64,000 nt of DNA from Krasilnikovia cinnamomea (GCF_004217545.1 NZ_SHKY01000001.1:4898001-4962000); one strand, 5' to 3'. Positions 31,558 through 41,480 are shown, numbered from the stretch's first letter. Notes: a model not told the origin generated them from the letters alone. Program-made: numbers and translations.

Positions 31558-32772
31558 TCAGAGTCCGCTCCCGCCGGTGGGAGCCGGCGGCGTTGGGGTG
31601 CCCCGAAGGAGGTCGTCCAGCAGTGTGCCGATGAGCCGCTCCTCCATTACCGATCGGCCGGTAGCAACCATCGCCTCCGCCAAGGAGTGATCCCAGGGGC
31701 TGGCCGCCGGAGCGCCGGTCAACGGCAGACCGATCGCGTCGACATCGAGGTAATCGGCACCGGACATTCGCCACGGCACGGCGTCCGGGTAGCGGGCGAG
31801 CGCGGCGGCGGTCAGCCGGATACCGGCCCAGTCGAAGTCGTTGCGCCATCGGATCACAGTGCCCGCCGCCCGGCTCGCCAGTAGCGTGTGGACCGCGACG
31901 GACGGCACTCCTTCGGTACAGATCAGCGGGGCCGTAGCGTGTCCCGCCGCGGCTCGCAGTACAGCCGGGTTCTCGCACACGTAGATTTCCGGAACCGACA
32001 GGGACAACGGCGCGAGTCGCATCTGGTGCAGGGTCACGCGAAACGGCACATGAGCCTTCGCGGCGGAGGACAGCCAGTCGCCGAGAAGGCCGCCGGTGGC
32101 GGGAACGTTGAGAACCAGGGCCTGGCTGGCGAGGTCGTCGGGGACCAACCCGGCCATCTCCCAGAGTGCCCGTTCCTGTTCCGCTCCGGTCGGTGGCTTG
32201 ACCTGGTGCCAGGCGGCCAGCGCCCGGAGCACCAGTCCGCGCACCGGCCCCTCCGCAAAGGCCTTGGTGTCGCCGAGGACCCGTTCGGCGAAGACCGGCA
32301 TTGGTTCGGCGCTGACCGGCAACCCGTCGAGTGCTGTCAGCACTCGAGAGAACAGTGGTCCGCTTCGGGTCATCCGGGTGAGTGTCCCGTCACGGCGCAG
32401 GCTGCCGATCCACTCCTCGAACCAGGGCCGGCCGGCGTGGCGGCTTCCGGCGGCCAGGGCGAGCATCGCCTCCCGCGCCTCGGCGAGGGTGGCGCGCTCG
32501 GCGGGGCGGTCCCGGAAGGGGCCCACCGCTGACGGCAGATCGATGTTGTGGGCGTTCCGCAGGAAGGTATCGATCTCGGACAGGCGGATGGTGACCCGGC
32601 TGACGCCAGCGGGTCGATGCACGCCGGTCACCCCGATGACGACGTGCCGTTCCGCTTCATCCGGCGCGGTCAGCGAGACCGTCCCGGCGAGGCTGCCGCC
32701 AGTGCGCTCCAGGCTGCGCCGGGCGGCGGCCAGCAGCCGCCGCCAGCCCGGATCGGTAGTGAGCTCAGGCAT
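31558..32772 (-). CDS. jetD: Wadjet type II nuclease subunit JetD (TIGR02679 family)
   Basis: 404 residues. The N-terminal DUF3322-like half carries RVTIRLSEIDTFLRNAHN. The C-terminal TOPRIM-type DUF2399 domain has the catalytic Glu in LICTEGVPSVAVHTLL and the Asp pair in IRWRNDFDWAGIRL. In Wadjet systems JetD is the nuclease that cuts circular DNA after loop extrusion by JetABC. ATG 32772 overlaps the jetC stop by 8 bases, so it is the last gene of the jetABCD operon. A 3'-terminal Pro-rich tail (RGTPTPPAPTGGSGL) ends four bases from repeat unit E. Confidence 0.92.
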   Translation of the reverse strand: MPELTTDPGWRRLLAAARRSLERTGGSLAGTVSLTAPDEAERHVVIGVTGVHRPAGVSRVTIRLSEIDTFLRNAHNIDLPSAVGPFRDRPAERATLAEAREAMLALAAGSRHAGRPWFEEWIGSLRRDGTLTRMTRSGPLFSRVLTALDGLPVSAEPMPVFAERVLGDTKAFAEGPVRGLVLRALAAWHQVKPPTGAEQERALWEMAGLVPDDLASQALVLNVPATGGLLGDWLSSAAKAHVPFRVTLHQMRLAPLSLSVPEIYVCENPAVLRAAAGHATAPLICTEGVPSVAVHTLLASRAAGTVIRWRNDFDWAGIRLTAAALARYPDAVPWRMSGADYLDVDAIGLPLTGAPAASPWDHSLAEAMVATGRSVMEERLIGTLLDDLLRGTPTPPAPTGGSGL

Positions 32773-35700
32773 GCGACGAGACGGTACGGGTCGACGGCGA
32801 GCCCAGCGCCGCAGCAAGCGTCCCGTCGAAGTCAGCCACGTTCACGGCGCCGTCCCAGACGAGCAGGACCGTCGACACGGCGTGTTCGACCGTGGAATGC
32901 GACAGGTCGTAGTGGGCGCATCCGGTCACCGCCGGATGGGTGGCCCACAGGTCGTACCCGGTCATGAACAGATCCAGGTCGAACTGTTTGGCCAGCGACA
33001 TCAGCTCGCCGCGCCCGTTGTCGTCGACGCCGGCGAACGCCTCGTCGAGTCCGAGCAGCCGGGGCGCGTCCGGGCGGGCCGATCCGAACAGCGCGTTGGC
33101 CGCCGCGAACAGCGGCAGGTGCAGCGACACCGACTGCTCACCACCGGAGAGCTGGCTGTGCCGGGCACGGGTGAGCGGCTCAGTGACACCGCCGGGCCGA
33201 TGCAGGGTGAACGCGAAGACCCGCCACTGCCGGTAGTCCAGCACCTCAGCCAGCAGTTCCCGGTAGGGCTTCTCCGGGGCCTGAGCGCGGGCCGACTTGA
33301 TCCGGGCCGCGAAGTGTCGGCGCAGGGTGGTCAGCTGGCCCGGCCCGAGTCGTGCCGGGTCCCGTTCCAGCAGTTTGCACACCTCACGCTGCTCTGGGTC
33401 GAGGTCGTCGGAGAGCCGCCAACCCACGCCGACGGTCAAACCGGACGACATCCGCCGGGCACGCATCTGCTGGTCCATCGCGTCGACCAGGTCGCGGGCC
33501 TCGATCGTACGGCGGTGGATCTGCCCGGCCAGCTGGCCCAGCAGCGCGTCCTCGAAGACCCGCTGCTCGGCGTCGGTAAGCAGTTGTTCCTGGTCTCGGC
33601 GTTCTCCGGCAATCCGTTCTGCGAATTGCGCGACCGGTGTCAGGCCCTGCTCGTCGGCGACCCGCACGACGATGACACCCTCGTCGGTGTCCCATTCCGG
33701 CCGGTGGTCGAGCCCGGCGGCCGGCAGTTGCGCCTGCAGGTCGGTGAGGGCTCCGGTCAGCCGGGTCGCGCTCTGCTTCAGTGAGGTCTCGGTCGGGCTC
33801 AGCTCGCGGGTGGCGTTGAGGATCGCCTCGTGCAGCGCCACGACCGCCGGATCGAGATCGTCCTCCGTGGTGTCGGTGGCCGGCCACCGCAGATGCGGCG
33901 GGCAACGGATCAGACCCAGAAGATCACTTTGAGCGTACGGGCGGAGCCGCACCGCCTCCCGCTGGGCCTCGACGATCGCCTCGGCCACGGACCGCTCGCC
34001 GACCTCGACCCGTGCGACCGCGCCGGCCCGGCTCTGCAACGCCGCGCTGTGGGCTGCCCTGGCCTCTTCCAGGGCCTGCTCCGCGCCGGTGACTGCCTCC
34101 TCGGTCTCGGCCACCTCGGCCAGCACCCGGGTCGCCTCGGCTCCGATGGCCGCGGACAGGGTGCGCAGTTCCTCGTCCTTCTCGGTGTGCCGGGCGTGCG
34201 CCGCTCGCGCGGCCTGACCGGCCGCTTCGGAACGTTCCTCCGACTCGGCATGCCGTTCGGCGGCCTCCCCGGCGAGCACGTCGGTGGTGTCCGCGCTGTC
34301 GTGGGCGTGCCGCAGTTCCACTCCGAGCCGGTCGAACCGGTCCAGCGCCGCAGCGGTCGAGTCGAGTCGTTCCACCGGCAACGATCGGTCTGCGCTGGCC
34401 CGGCGCAGCCCCGTGCCGGCGGCGGCCTGGCCGGCCACGGCCGCGTCGAGCCGGCCTGCGGCGTCGACGGCCGCCTCACGGCGTACCCGTAGCAGGGTCG
34501 CGGCCCGGTCCAGTGCGCGTTCGGCGTGGGTGATCGCCGTCCGCGCCGGTAGTGCCGCGCCCGCCCGGTCCACTGCGGACAGCATCTCCCGCCGGGACTC
34601 GCGGGCGGCTTCGATGTCGTTGATGTCCCGTTCGAGGGCGGCGATCCGGCGGTCGCAGTCGGCGATCCGTGCGGCCCGGCGCGCTGCGCGGGCGGTCGCC
34701 CCGATGTATTCACAACGGTCCTTGGTGAACCAGCCGACGCCGGATCCCTGGGCCCATCGTCCGTCGCCGGTCACTCCGGAAGGACCGGTGATGTTGCCGA
34801 GCGAGATACCGCGGAGCACTGTCGTGATCCGGTCGGCCGACACGAGATCCTGGTCCTCGGGCACGAGCACGGCGGCCAGCGTCTCGCCGGTCTGCTCGCC
34901 GGAACGCAGGTAGGCGTCTTGCTCTTCGCCGTCCCCGGACGGGTGCACCCAGGCGTCGAGCAGGCCGGCCGCGTGCAGGGCGGCCTCGATGCCGGCCGCC
35001 TCCCGCTCCGGTGTCCCGTCGGCGAATCGAACGAGACGCCACAACGGCGCGCCGGCCCGGTTCTCCCGTGACGCCGGGCGGGTCGGGGACGGCGGCGGTG
35101 AGTCGTCATGCTCGGCAGCGATGAGCGTCCGCTCGTCCACCGCCGTTCGGCGTTCGGTGGCCAGCCGGTCGGATCTCGAACCGAGCGCGGCAACCTCGTC
35201 CCGGATCGCGCCGACCGGAGCGGTCATCCGGTCGTGGTAGAGGTCCCGCAGCGAAGGGCTGGTGACCGCCTCGGCGAGAGTGTCCGGTAGATCGGAGACG
35301 TCCAGGGTGGTGAACAGTTCGGCGTGCTCGGTTCCCCAGGTTCTCACCGCCTCGGCCGTCTGCTCGCAGGCCTCCTCGAGGGCGTCGCCGGCCTGTTCCT
35401 CCGCCAGGGTGGCGTCCTCCGCCGCGGCACGGGCGGCACGGTCGGCTTCCGCCGTCCGCACATGTTCGCGTTCCGCCTCCGCCAGCCGGTCCGCGAGTTC
35501 CCGGATCGCCCGCACGTCCGCACGGCGCGCCGCTGACCGGGAGGCAAGGCGTGTCGCCAACCCGTTAGCGTCCGCATCGCCGGTCCGCCATTCGACGCCG
35601 CCGGTTTCCGCCTCCGACGCGAGTTCGGCCGCCACCCGGCCGACCTTGGCACGCGCGTCGTGCAGCGCCGCGGCGGCCCGCTCGGACTCCGCCCGCCGTT

Positions 35701-36769
35701 TGGCGGCGACGTCACGCTCCGCCTCGACCTGCCGGTCGGCGCGGCGGGCGGCGTCCGCCAGATCGTGCACATGCCGTTCCAGGTCGGCCAGTTGTTCGTG
35801 CGAGCGGTAGGCGGCCGAGCTCTTCAACCGGTCCAGGTGCGCCCGCAGCCGGCCGGGCTCACCCTCGACCGTACGCAGCCGCTGCTCCGCCTCCGCCGTC
35901 TGCTCACCTGCCGCCTCAGCCTCGTCACGTGCGGCGGCCAGCGCCCTGCGGCGTACGCCCGCGTTGTCCCGGCGCGCGGTGAGCGCGTCGGCCGCGGCCC
36001 TCGCGTGGGTCCGCAGGTAGGTGGCGTACACGGCGAGGAAGGAGGTGGTCGCGGCGTCGGCCGCGACCAGCCCTTCGAGGGTACGGGCGACCGCCTCCAT
36101 GTCGTCGAACGAGCGCGCTGCCTCGACCAGCAGGTGGTCCTCCACCGGGCGCAGGCCGCGTTGCAGGGTGCGGGACAGTTCCAGCGGGTTGAGATCCTTC
36201 GCCAATTGCGGCTTTCGCAGCGTCAGCACCAGGTCGAGCAGTTGCTCGTAACGGGCCGGGCCCAGACCGAACAGCTTCGTGTCCACCAAATGCCGGTACT
36301 CCTCGGCCGAGTCGCGTACCGCCTCCACGCCGAGCCGGTCGATCAGGTCCCGCCGGGACACCGGCCGGTCGTCGGCGTCCAGCAGCGACAGGTCCACCCC
36401 GACCCGGCCGTCGGCGACGAAGTGCCAGCGGGTCACCCGGTCGTTGTGCCGGTGGGCGCGCAACCCGATTCCGATGGTCACGAACCGCTCGCCGTTCCCG
36501 AATTCCATCCAGACGTACGCGTAAGCCGTCTCCTGCCCCCGATAGAGCAAATTCGACTTCATCGTCCGGTCCTCGCCGGCGAACGGGTTCAGCCGGCGCG
36601 GCTCGATCCGTCCGTCCAGCACGAACGGGAACAGCACCTCCAGGGCCTTGGTCTTGCCCGAGCCGTTCGGGCCGCGCAGTACGAGCCATCCGTCGACGAA
36701 CAGGAACTCCTCGTCGCGGTAGTCCCAGAGGTTGATGATGCCGGCGCGAGTGGGGGCGAAACGAGCCAA
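32765..36769 (-). CDS. jetC: Wadjet type II SMC-family ATPase JetC (TIGR02680 family)
   Basis: 1334 residues, the full length of the family. The N-terminal head has Walker A GPNGSGKT within LVLRGPNGSGKTKALEVLFP. A long coiled-coil region of about 700 residues rich in Ala/Glu/Arg surrounds a hinge. The C-terminal head holds signature QLSGGEQSVSLHLP and Walker B/D-loop LLGLDEAFAGVDDNG. The start is taken as TTG 36769 (LARFAPTRAGIINLWDY), 15 bases after the jetB stop, with GAGGA upstream. The longer open frame to 37810 runs antisense-frame through jetB. As an MksB-like motor it extrudes DNA loops and detects small circular plasmids. Confidence 0.93.
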   Translation of the reverse strand: MARFAPTRAGIINLWDYRDEEFLFVDGWLVLRGPNGSGKTKALEVLFPFVLDGRIEPRRLNPFAGEDRTMKSNLLYRGQETAYAYVWMEFGNGERFVTIGIGLRAHRHNDRVTRWHFVADGRVGVDLSLLDADDRPVSRRDLIDRLGVEAVRDSAEEYRHLVDTKLFGLGPARYEQLLDLVLTLRKPQLAKDLNPLELSRTLQRGLRPVEDHLLVEAARSFDDMEAVARTLEGLVAADAATTSFLAVYATYLRTHARAAADALTARRDNAGVRRRALAAARDEAEAAGEQTAEAEQRLRTVEGEPGRLRAHLDRLKSSAAYRSHEQLADLERHVHDLADAARRADRQVEAERDVAAKRRAESERAAAALHDARAKVGRVAAELASEAETGGVEWRTGDADANGLATRLASRSAARRADVRAIRELADRLAEAEREHVRTAEADRAARAAAEDATLAEEQAGDALEEACEQTAEAVRTWGTEHAELFTTLDVSDLPDTLAEAVTSPSLRDLYHDRMTAPVGAIRDEVAALGSRSDRLATERRTAVDERTLIAAEHDDSPPPSPTRPASRENRAGAPLWRLVRFADGTPEREAAGIEAALHAAGLLDAWVHPSGDGEEQDAYLRSGEQTGETLAAVLVPEDQDLVSADRITTVLRGISLGNITGPSGVTGDGRWAQGSGVGWFTKDRCEYIGATARAARRAARIADCDRRIAALERDINDIEAARESRREMLSAVDRAGAALPARTAITHAERALDRAATLLRVRREAAVDAAGRLDAAVAGQAAAGTGLRRASADRSLPVERLDSTAAALDRFDRLGVELRHAHDSADTTDVLAGEAAERHAESEERSEAAGQAARAAHARHTEKDEELRTLSAAIGAEATRVLAEVAETEEAVTGAEQALEEARAAHSAALQSRAGAVARVEVGERSVAEAIVEAQREAVRLRPYAQSDLLGLIRCPPHLRWPATDTTEDDLDPAVVALHEAILNATRELSPTETSLKQSATRLTGALTDLQAQLPAAGLDHRPEWDTDEGVIVVRVADEQGLTPVAQFAERIAGERRDQEQLLTDAEQRVFEDALLGQLAGQIHRRTIEARDLVDAMDQQMRARRMSSGLTVGVGWRLSDDLDPEQREVCKLLERDPARLGPGQLTTLRRHFAARIKSARAQAPEKPYRELLAEVLDYRQWRVFAFTLHRPGGVTEPLTRARHSQLSGGEQSVSLHLPLFAAANALFGSARPDAPRLLGLDEAFAGVDDNGRGELMSLAKQFDLDLFMTGYDLWATHPAVTGCAHYDLSHSTVEHAVSTVLLVWDGAVNVADFDGTLAAALGSPSTRTVSSHA

Positions 36770-36783
36770 GACAGGTCCTCGAT

Positions 36784-38109
36784 CTAGAAGAGGGTGCGTT
36801 GTTTGACCTGGGCCACGGTGCTGCGGTAGCGGCCGATCAACGGGCGGGCCAGCACACCGCCCGGCACCGGGAGCACCGCACCGAACCGGTCGAGCAGCTC
36901 GACCGCCTCCGTGCGCAGCCGGTCGGGATCGGCGTGCCAGGCGGCGCCGAAAGCCGACCCGTACCGTTGCAGGATCTCCGCCGTCGCCTCGCGCAGGAAG
37001 CTGTCGGTGATCAGCGGCAGCCGTCGCTCCGCGTCCTCTGCCTCCGCCGGCACATCCGCGGTCGTCTCCTCGGCGTCCAGGGCCAGCGGGACGCCCGCGG
37101 GCAACCCGGCGTCGATCTGCGCGATCAGCTTCTCCTGGGCCTCCACCGGATCCGGCAGGGGAATGCGGCGGGTCCTGCGGCCGTCCGGATCGGACACCCG
37201 TTCTGCGATGGCCACCGCCAGCAGCACCGCTGCCTGCGCCACCGAGCCGGTCCCCGGGAACCGCTCCGCCGACCAGCCGGCCGTGTCGACCAGCAGCACA
37301 CCCTCGGCCCGCCGCTCCAGGCGCAACCCGGTGAGCCGGTACAGGTCGGCGGGCAGCGCCTGCCCGCGCAGATGGTTGCCGACCTCGGTGGAGACGTCGT
37401 CGTAGTAGACGACCGGCCGTTCCAGCACCGCACGGCGGGCGGTCTGCGCGGCGGCCCGGCGTTCCGCGTTGCCGCTGCTGCTCACCGAACGGTCCAGCAG
37501 AGCGGTCACCGAGTCGATGTGCTGTAGCACCCGGGGCGGGCGGAACAGTGCCAGTACGGCGTCGCGGGCGACGTCGTACAACGCCTCGCCGGCACTCGGA
37601 TCGCTCGCCCACGCCGAGCTGGAGCCGTCGGCCAGCCGCAGCACACCCCGCTCCTCCAGCCAGGCGACCGCGTCGACGAACGCTCGCCGGTCCGCGCCGT
37701 GGTCGGGGTCCAGCCCGAGGCCCGTGATCCGGCCGGCATCGGTGGCCACCGCCTCGGCCAGTTCGCTGAGCGTGATCTGAATACCGGCACGGCCCAGCGT
37801 CGACAGGCACAACGACAGATAGGCGTAGCGCTGCCGGTCGAACGGGCGTCCGGTCCGCGAGACCGCCGGCCGGTCCGTCTGCAGCCGGTCGGCGGTACGG
37901 ACCAGCCGGGCGGTGGCACCGTGCAACTCGAGCCGGTAACCGAACGCCTCGGACAGATCACCGCGCAGCTCGGCGGCGAACCGGCGGACCCGGGGCAGCG
38001 CCTTCTCGTCCGGCCACGTCGCGGTGATCAGCGGATGCCGCAGCAGGAGCCGGACCGCGCGCTGGTAGTCGGCGAGCTCAAGATCGGAGACGTCAGCGGC
38101 GAACCTCAT
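36784..38109 (-). CDS. jetB: Wadjet type II subunit JetB (TIGR02678 family)
   Basis: 441 residues from ATG 38109, overlapping the jetA stop (ATGA). The sequence has DYQRAVRLLLRHPLITATWPD at the N terminus and RFAAELRGDLSEAFGYRLEL, both typical of TIGR02678. A winged-helix region follows (LSTLGRAGIQITLSELAEAV...WLEERGVLRLADG). It corresponds to the KITE (MksE-like) subunit that bridges kleisin JetA and the SMC heads of JetC. Its C terminus ends RSTVAQVKQRTLF. Confidence 0.92.
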   Translation of the reverse strand: MRFAADVSDLELADYQRAVRLLLRHPLITATWPDEKALPRVRRFAAELRGDLSEAFGYRLELHGATARLVRTADRLQTDRPAVSRTGRPFDRQRYAYLSLCLSTLGRAGIQITLSELAEAVATDAGRITGLGLDPDHGADRRAFVDAVAWLEERGVLRLADGSSSAWASDPSAGEALYDVARDAVLALFRPPRVLQHIDSVTALLDRSVSSSGNAERRAAAQTARRAVLERPVVYYDDVSTEVGNHLRGQALPADLYRLTGLRLERRAEGVLLVDTAGWSAERFPGTGSVAQAAVLLAVAIAERVSDPDGRRTRRIPLPDPVEAQEKLIAQIDAGLPAGVPLALDAEETTADVPAEAEDAERRLPLITDSFLREATAEILQRYGSAFGAAWHADPDRLRTEAVELLDRFGAVLPVPGGVLARPLIGRYRSTVAQVKQRTLF

Positions 38110-39653
38110 GCGGCCATCGGCTCCACGCGGCGAGCGGCGGTGTGCGAGGCCGCCGTGACCGACAGCTCGAAGCCGTCGATGTGCAACCGGCCTGACTCGG
38201 TGGGCACTGTGGTGAACCGGCCGGGACAGGGGGTGAGCGTCAGGCGTACCCCGAAAGCGGCGGCCGCGAGAGGAGCCTCCCGCCGGCCCGCTTGCCGGGT
38301 CGCCAACGCGATGTCGAGAAGCCGGCGCAGCGCACCGGCCTGCGCGTCGGTGAGCGTTTCCGCGCCAATGAGGCTGGTGGCGGCTTCCGCCTGGCGGCGC
38401 TCGTCGGCGATCTGACGTTCTCGCAGCGCCTGGCGGGAGGACTCCGAGCGTTCGATCCGGGCGATCCGGCCGTTGCCCTGCCCCGGCATGCGGCCGCTCT
38501 GCACGAGCGTCCGGGACAACTCCACCGCCGGCGCCTCCCACCAGGACAGCCGTCCCGGGATCGCCTCCGGATCGGGGTACGCCACCCCGACGTGCCGTGG
38601 CGCACCCAGCCCGAACACCACGTCGAAGACGGCATGCGCGGCCTCGTCGGAGCCGGCGCCGGTGAACCAGGCCGCCAGATGCCGCAACTGCGACTCCCGG
38701 CTCACCCCGCCCCGGCGGGCCTCGGTGACACGCCGCAGCAGAGCGAGCACGTCCCCGATCGCCGCCATCGTCGCGCCGGAGAGTCGGTCCGCTTCACTGG
38801 GCCGGTCGTTCTCCGGCGCCAGCCACGACCGCAGACCCTGCCAGCGGCGGCGCCAGTCCTCGATCCGCTCGACCGGTGTCGCGAAGAGCCGTTCGTCAGC
38901 CTCGGCCGCCGCCTCGATCATTCGCACCAGACCGGTCGCCTCCACCTCGTGCACGGCCTCCCGCAGACGCGGCGTGTACCGCTGCAACTCGTCGTGGAAG
39001 TCCCGCAGGTGCGCGAGGAGAGCATCCTTGTGGGTGAGGAAGACCTCCGGACGGACGTCATGGGTCCGGCTCAGATCGCCGAGCATGTGATAGAAGCGGG
39101 CGGCGCGCTCCGCGACGTCGGCCAGGGCCCGGTCGAGGCGGTTGAGCTTGCGGTAGACCTCCTCGGCGTCACCTTCGGAGTTCGCCGCGGCGAGGGCCTT
39201 GAGGTCGGCGAGCAGGTCGGCGAAGACCAGCCGGGACAGTGTGCTGTCATCCAGGCCGGCGGCCAGGACCGACTCGACGGCGCGGTGGGCGCGGTATCCG
39301 GCCTCGGTGAACTGGTAGACCGAATGCCGGTTGCGGTACTCGGCGAGCGTGGCGGCCCGGGTGCCGTCCTGGCCGCGGTCCAGCATGCCCCAGTCGACGA
39401 GCGCGTCCAGCAGCCGGGGCAGGTCGAGCCCGGCCGGATCGGGGCAGTCGTGGTGGATGCCGGCCAGCCCGGCCAGGGCCGCCTGCACGTCCGAGGTGTG
39501 CAGGACGACGTGGTAGCTGGAACGGGCGGCGTCGAAGGCGCGCAGGAGCCACAGGTACGCGAGCCGGTTGTCCGCATTGACGTAGCTGAACAGCCGAAGG
39601 CGATCGTCGACCCCGAAATCGTCCAGTCCGAACGAGGTCCGCGGTTCCGGCAT
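38106..39653 (-). CDS. jetA: Wadjet type II subunit JetA (TIGR02677 family)
   Basis: 515 residues and the first gene of the operon. The N terminus has RLRLFSYVNADNRLAYLWLLRAF and GIHHDCPDPAGLDLPRLLDALVDWG, the TIGR02677 signature. Later are helical regions with TFTEAGY-like QFTEAGYRAHRAVESVL. JetA is the kleisin (MksF-like) that links the SMC heads. ATG 39653 opens the operon; the divergent 180-bp space to the RHH gene at 39834 must hold its promoter. All four jet genes are intact and overlapping or nearly so. Confidence 0.92.
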   Translation of the reverse strand: MPEPRTSFGLDDFGVDDRLRLFSYVNADNRLAYLWLLRAFDAARSSYHVVLHTSDVQAALAGLAGIHHDCPDPAGLDLPRLLDALVDWGMLDRGQDGTRAATLAEYRNRHSVYQFTEAGYRAHRAVESVLAAGLDDSTLSRLVFADLLADLKALAAANSEGDAEEVYRKLNRLDRALADVAERAARFYHMLGDLSRTHDVRPEVFLTHKDALLAHLRDFHDELQRYTPRLREAVHEVEATGLVRMIEAAAEADERLFATPVERIEDWRRRWQGLRSWLAPENDRPSEADRLSGATMAAIGDVLALLRRVTEARRGGVSRESQLRHLAAWFTGAGSDEAAHAVFDVVFGLGAPRHVGVAYPDPEAIPGRLSWWEAPAVELSRTLVQSGRMPGQGNGRIARIERSESSRQALRERQIADERRQAEAATSLIGAETLTDAQAGALRRLLDIALATRQAGRREAPLAAAAFGVRLTLTPCPGRFTTVPTESGRLHIDGFELSVTAASHTAARRVEPMAA

Positions 39654-39833
39654 GCGGCCACGATACCGTCAGCGCCCGACCGCCCCCGGACATGGTGTGC
39701 GGGCGGTCACATACGCGGATGAGGCCGCCCTTTTCGTGGCGGCGGCTTGTGCTGACCATGCATCTGCGGCATCGCCGTCTCGCCGCAGCAAAGCCAGGGG
39801 CCGCCCTACGCCATACGGGAGTGTGGTGGATAT

Positions 39834-40070
39834 ATGGCGGTGAAGAAGGTGACGGTCACGCTCCCGGAGGAGTTGGTCGAGCCTCTCGGCTCGGCGGCGC
39901 GCGAGGACGGCGTTCCGTTGTCGCGGCTGGTGGCGAGCGCGGCCGAGAGCGAGCTTCGGCGACGAGTCGGCCGGAAGGTCGTGGCCGATTGGCAGGCCGA
40001 GCATGGAGCGTTCACGCTCGAGGGACTCGCGACAGCACGGGCGGAGATGGCTGCGGCGGAGATGCACTGA
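39834..40070 (+). CDS. Orphan ribbon-helix-helix (CopG/MazE-like) antitoxin
   Basis: 78 residues: KKVTVTLPEELVEPLGSAAREDGVPLSRLVASAAE is a ribbon-helix-helix DNA-binding domain. It is followed by a toxin-blocking type tail (WQAEHGAFTLEGLATAR). No PIN or MazF toxin gene follows within 450 bp. It may be a stand-alone regulator or the surviving half of a module. It is divergent from jetA, so a role in controlling Wadjet expression is possible but unproven. Confidence 0.8.
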   Translation: MAVKKVTVTLPEELVEPLGSAAREDGVPLSRLVASAAESELRRRVGRKVVADWQAEHGAFTLEGLATARAEMAAAEMH

Positions 40071-40526
40071 GAGGCAGGACAGCCTGTTCTGCGGTGGGCG
40101 TTAGATATTCGCACCTGCCGCGTCGGGTCGCCCCTGAACGCGGGAATAGGTCACCATGCGTCTGCGGCGAGAACTCGGGCCGATGACTCACATTGTGAAT
40201 CATGAACGGATACAGATAGTGGTGCGCAGACAATGTCGGCGTTGGCGGTCGGCCAACCGGGTCCGTGTTGTTGGTTGAAACCACGGTTACGCGCTTCATC
40301 ATCCAGCGCGACCAGGGTCATTGCATCGACAATCTTGACGGTCCATGGCGCGTCCTTGACGCCTCGGCATCTTCCCGTGGCTCAAATTGGGGAGCACCCT
40401 TCCGCCGCGAGGCGCTCGCTACGTAGCGTAATGTAACCTTCCACTGCGCCCGCTCGAACGCTTGGTTACTGGCGAGGAATGAAGCATTCGGAGTGCATCC
40501 AGTCAGGCATGCTTGGATTGTTGGTC
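40071..40526. other. Intergenic stretch without a recognisable gene
   Basis: About 455 bases hold no convincing frame; the toxin expected after an RHH antitoxin is missing. The base composition is noticeably lower in GC around 40180-40450, suggesting acquired DNA and a promoter region for the KAS III gene. Confidence 0.45.
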
Positions 40527-41480
40527 ATGGCCAACCCTTTGCAGCGCCGCGCCGGTCACCCCGGGTCGCGCATCCTGAGCGTCGCCACGTACCGCCCCCG
40601 GACCGAGGTGGGCAACGAGACGATCGCCGCCCTGATCGACTCGAGCGACGAGTGGATCCGCCGCCGCTGTGGCATCGAGTCGCGCCGGCACGCCGCACCC
40701 GACGAGGACCTGGTCACGATGGCTGCGGCGGCCGCGAACAAGGCCCTTGCCGGCGCCGGCGTCGATCCGCACGACGTCTCGGCCGTCCTGGTGGCGACGA
40801 TGTCCCATCGCGGCCGCGCGACCACCACAGCACCCCTGGTGGCCGATGCGCTGGGCGCCACCGCGGCTGCCGCGATGGATCTGGGAGCGGCGTGCGCCGG
40901 ATTCCCGTACGCACTTGCGACCGCCGACGCGCTCGTCCGCAGTGGCGCGGCCGGCTACGTGGTCCTGGTCGGCGCCGAGCGCATGACCGACATCATCGAT
41001 GAGCGCGACCGGGGCACGGCGTTCCTCTTCGGCGACGGCGCGGGCGCGGTGGTCGTCGGTCCGGCGCAGACCTGCGGCATCGGCCCGGTGGTGTGGGGCT
41101 CCGACGGCTCCCGGAGCGAGCTGTTGCGGTACGACGACGCGGGCATTCTGCGGATGGCGGGCCCTGAGGTCTTCCGCTGGGCGACCTCCCTCATTCCCGA
41201 CGTGGCCGGCCGCGCGCTGGACGCGGCGGGCATCTCCGCGACCGACCTGGCGGCCTTCATCCCCCACCAGGCCAACCTGCGCATCACCTCGGTCGCGGCC
41301 AAGGCCCTGGGGCTCGGCCCGCACGTCCGGGTGGCCACGGACATCACCACCAACGGCAACACCGGCGCGGCCTCCATTCCCCAGGCAATGGCAGCCCTGC
41401 CCGATACGACGGGTCCCGCATTGCTCGTGGGCTTCGGCGCCGGCCTTTCGTACGCGGCTCAGGTCGTCACATTGCCCTGA
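40527..41480 (+). CDS. Beta-ketoacyl-ACP synthase III (KAS III, FabH-like)
   Basis: 317 residues. The Cys-His-Asn triad is complete: Cys123 in DLGAACAGFPYAL, His in AFIPHQANLRI and Asn in TTNGNTGAASIP. RDRGTAFLFGDGAGAVVV is another family block. The enzyme condenses an acyl-CoA with malonyl-ACP to start fatty acid or polyketide chains. ATG 40527 (MANPLQRR) is preferred; ATG 40479 would add 16 residues. No fatty-acid synthase genes are adjacent, so it is a solitary paralogue, perhaps cargo of the region. Confidence 0.9.
   Translation: MANPLQRRAGHPGSRILSVATYRPRTEVGNETIAALIDSSDEWIRRRCGIESRRHAAPDEDLVTMAAAAANKALAGAGVDPHDVSAVLVATMSHRGRATTTAPLVADALGATAAAAMDLGAACAGFPYALATADALVRSGAAGYVVLVGAERMTDIIDERDRGTAFLFGDGAGAVVVGPAQTCGIGPVVWGSDGSRSELLRYDDAGILRMAGPEVFRWATSLIPDVAGRALDAAGISATDLAAFIPHQANLRITSVAAKALGLGPHVRVATDITTNGNTGAASIPQAMAALPDTTGPALLVGFGAGLSYAAQVVTLP

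Noticed and set aside
36787..37810. N-terminal extension of JetC
   Set aside because: The open frame continues upstream through jetB in another frame; JetC homology starts at ARFAPTRAGIINLWDY just after the jetB stop.
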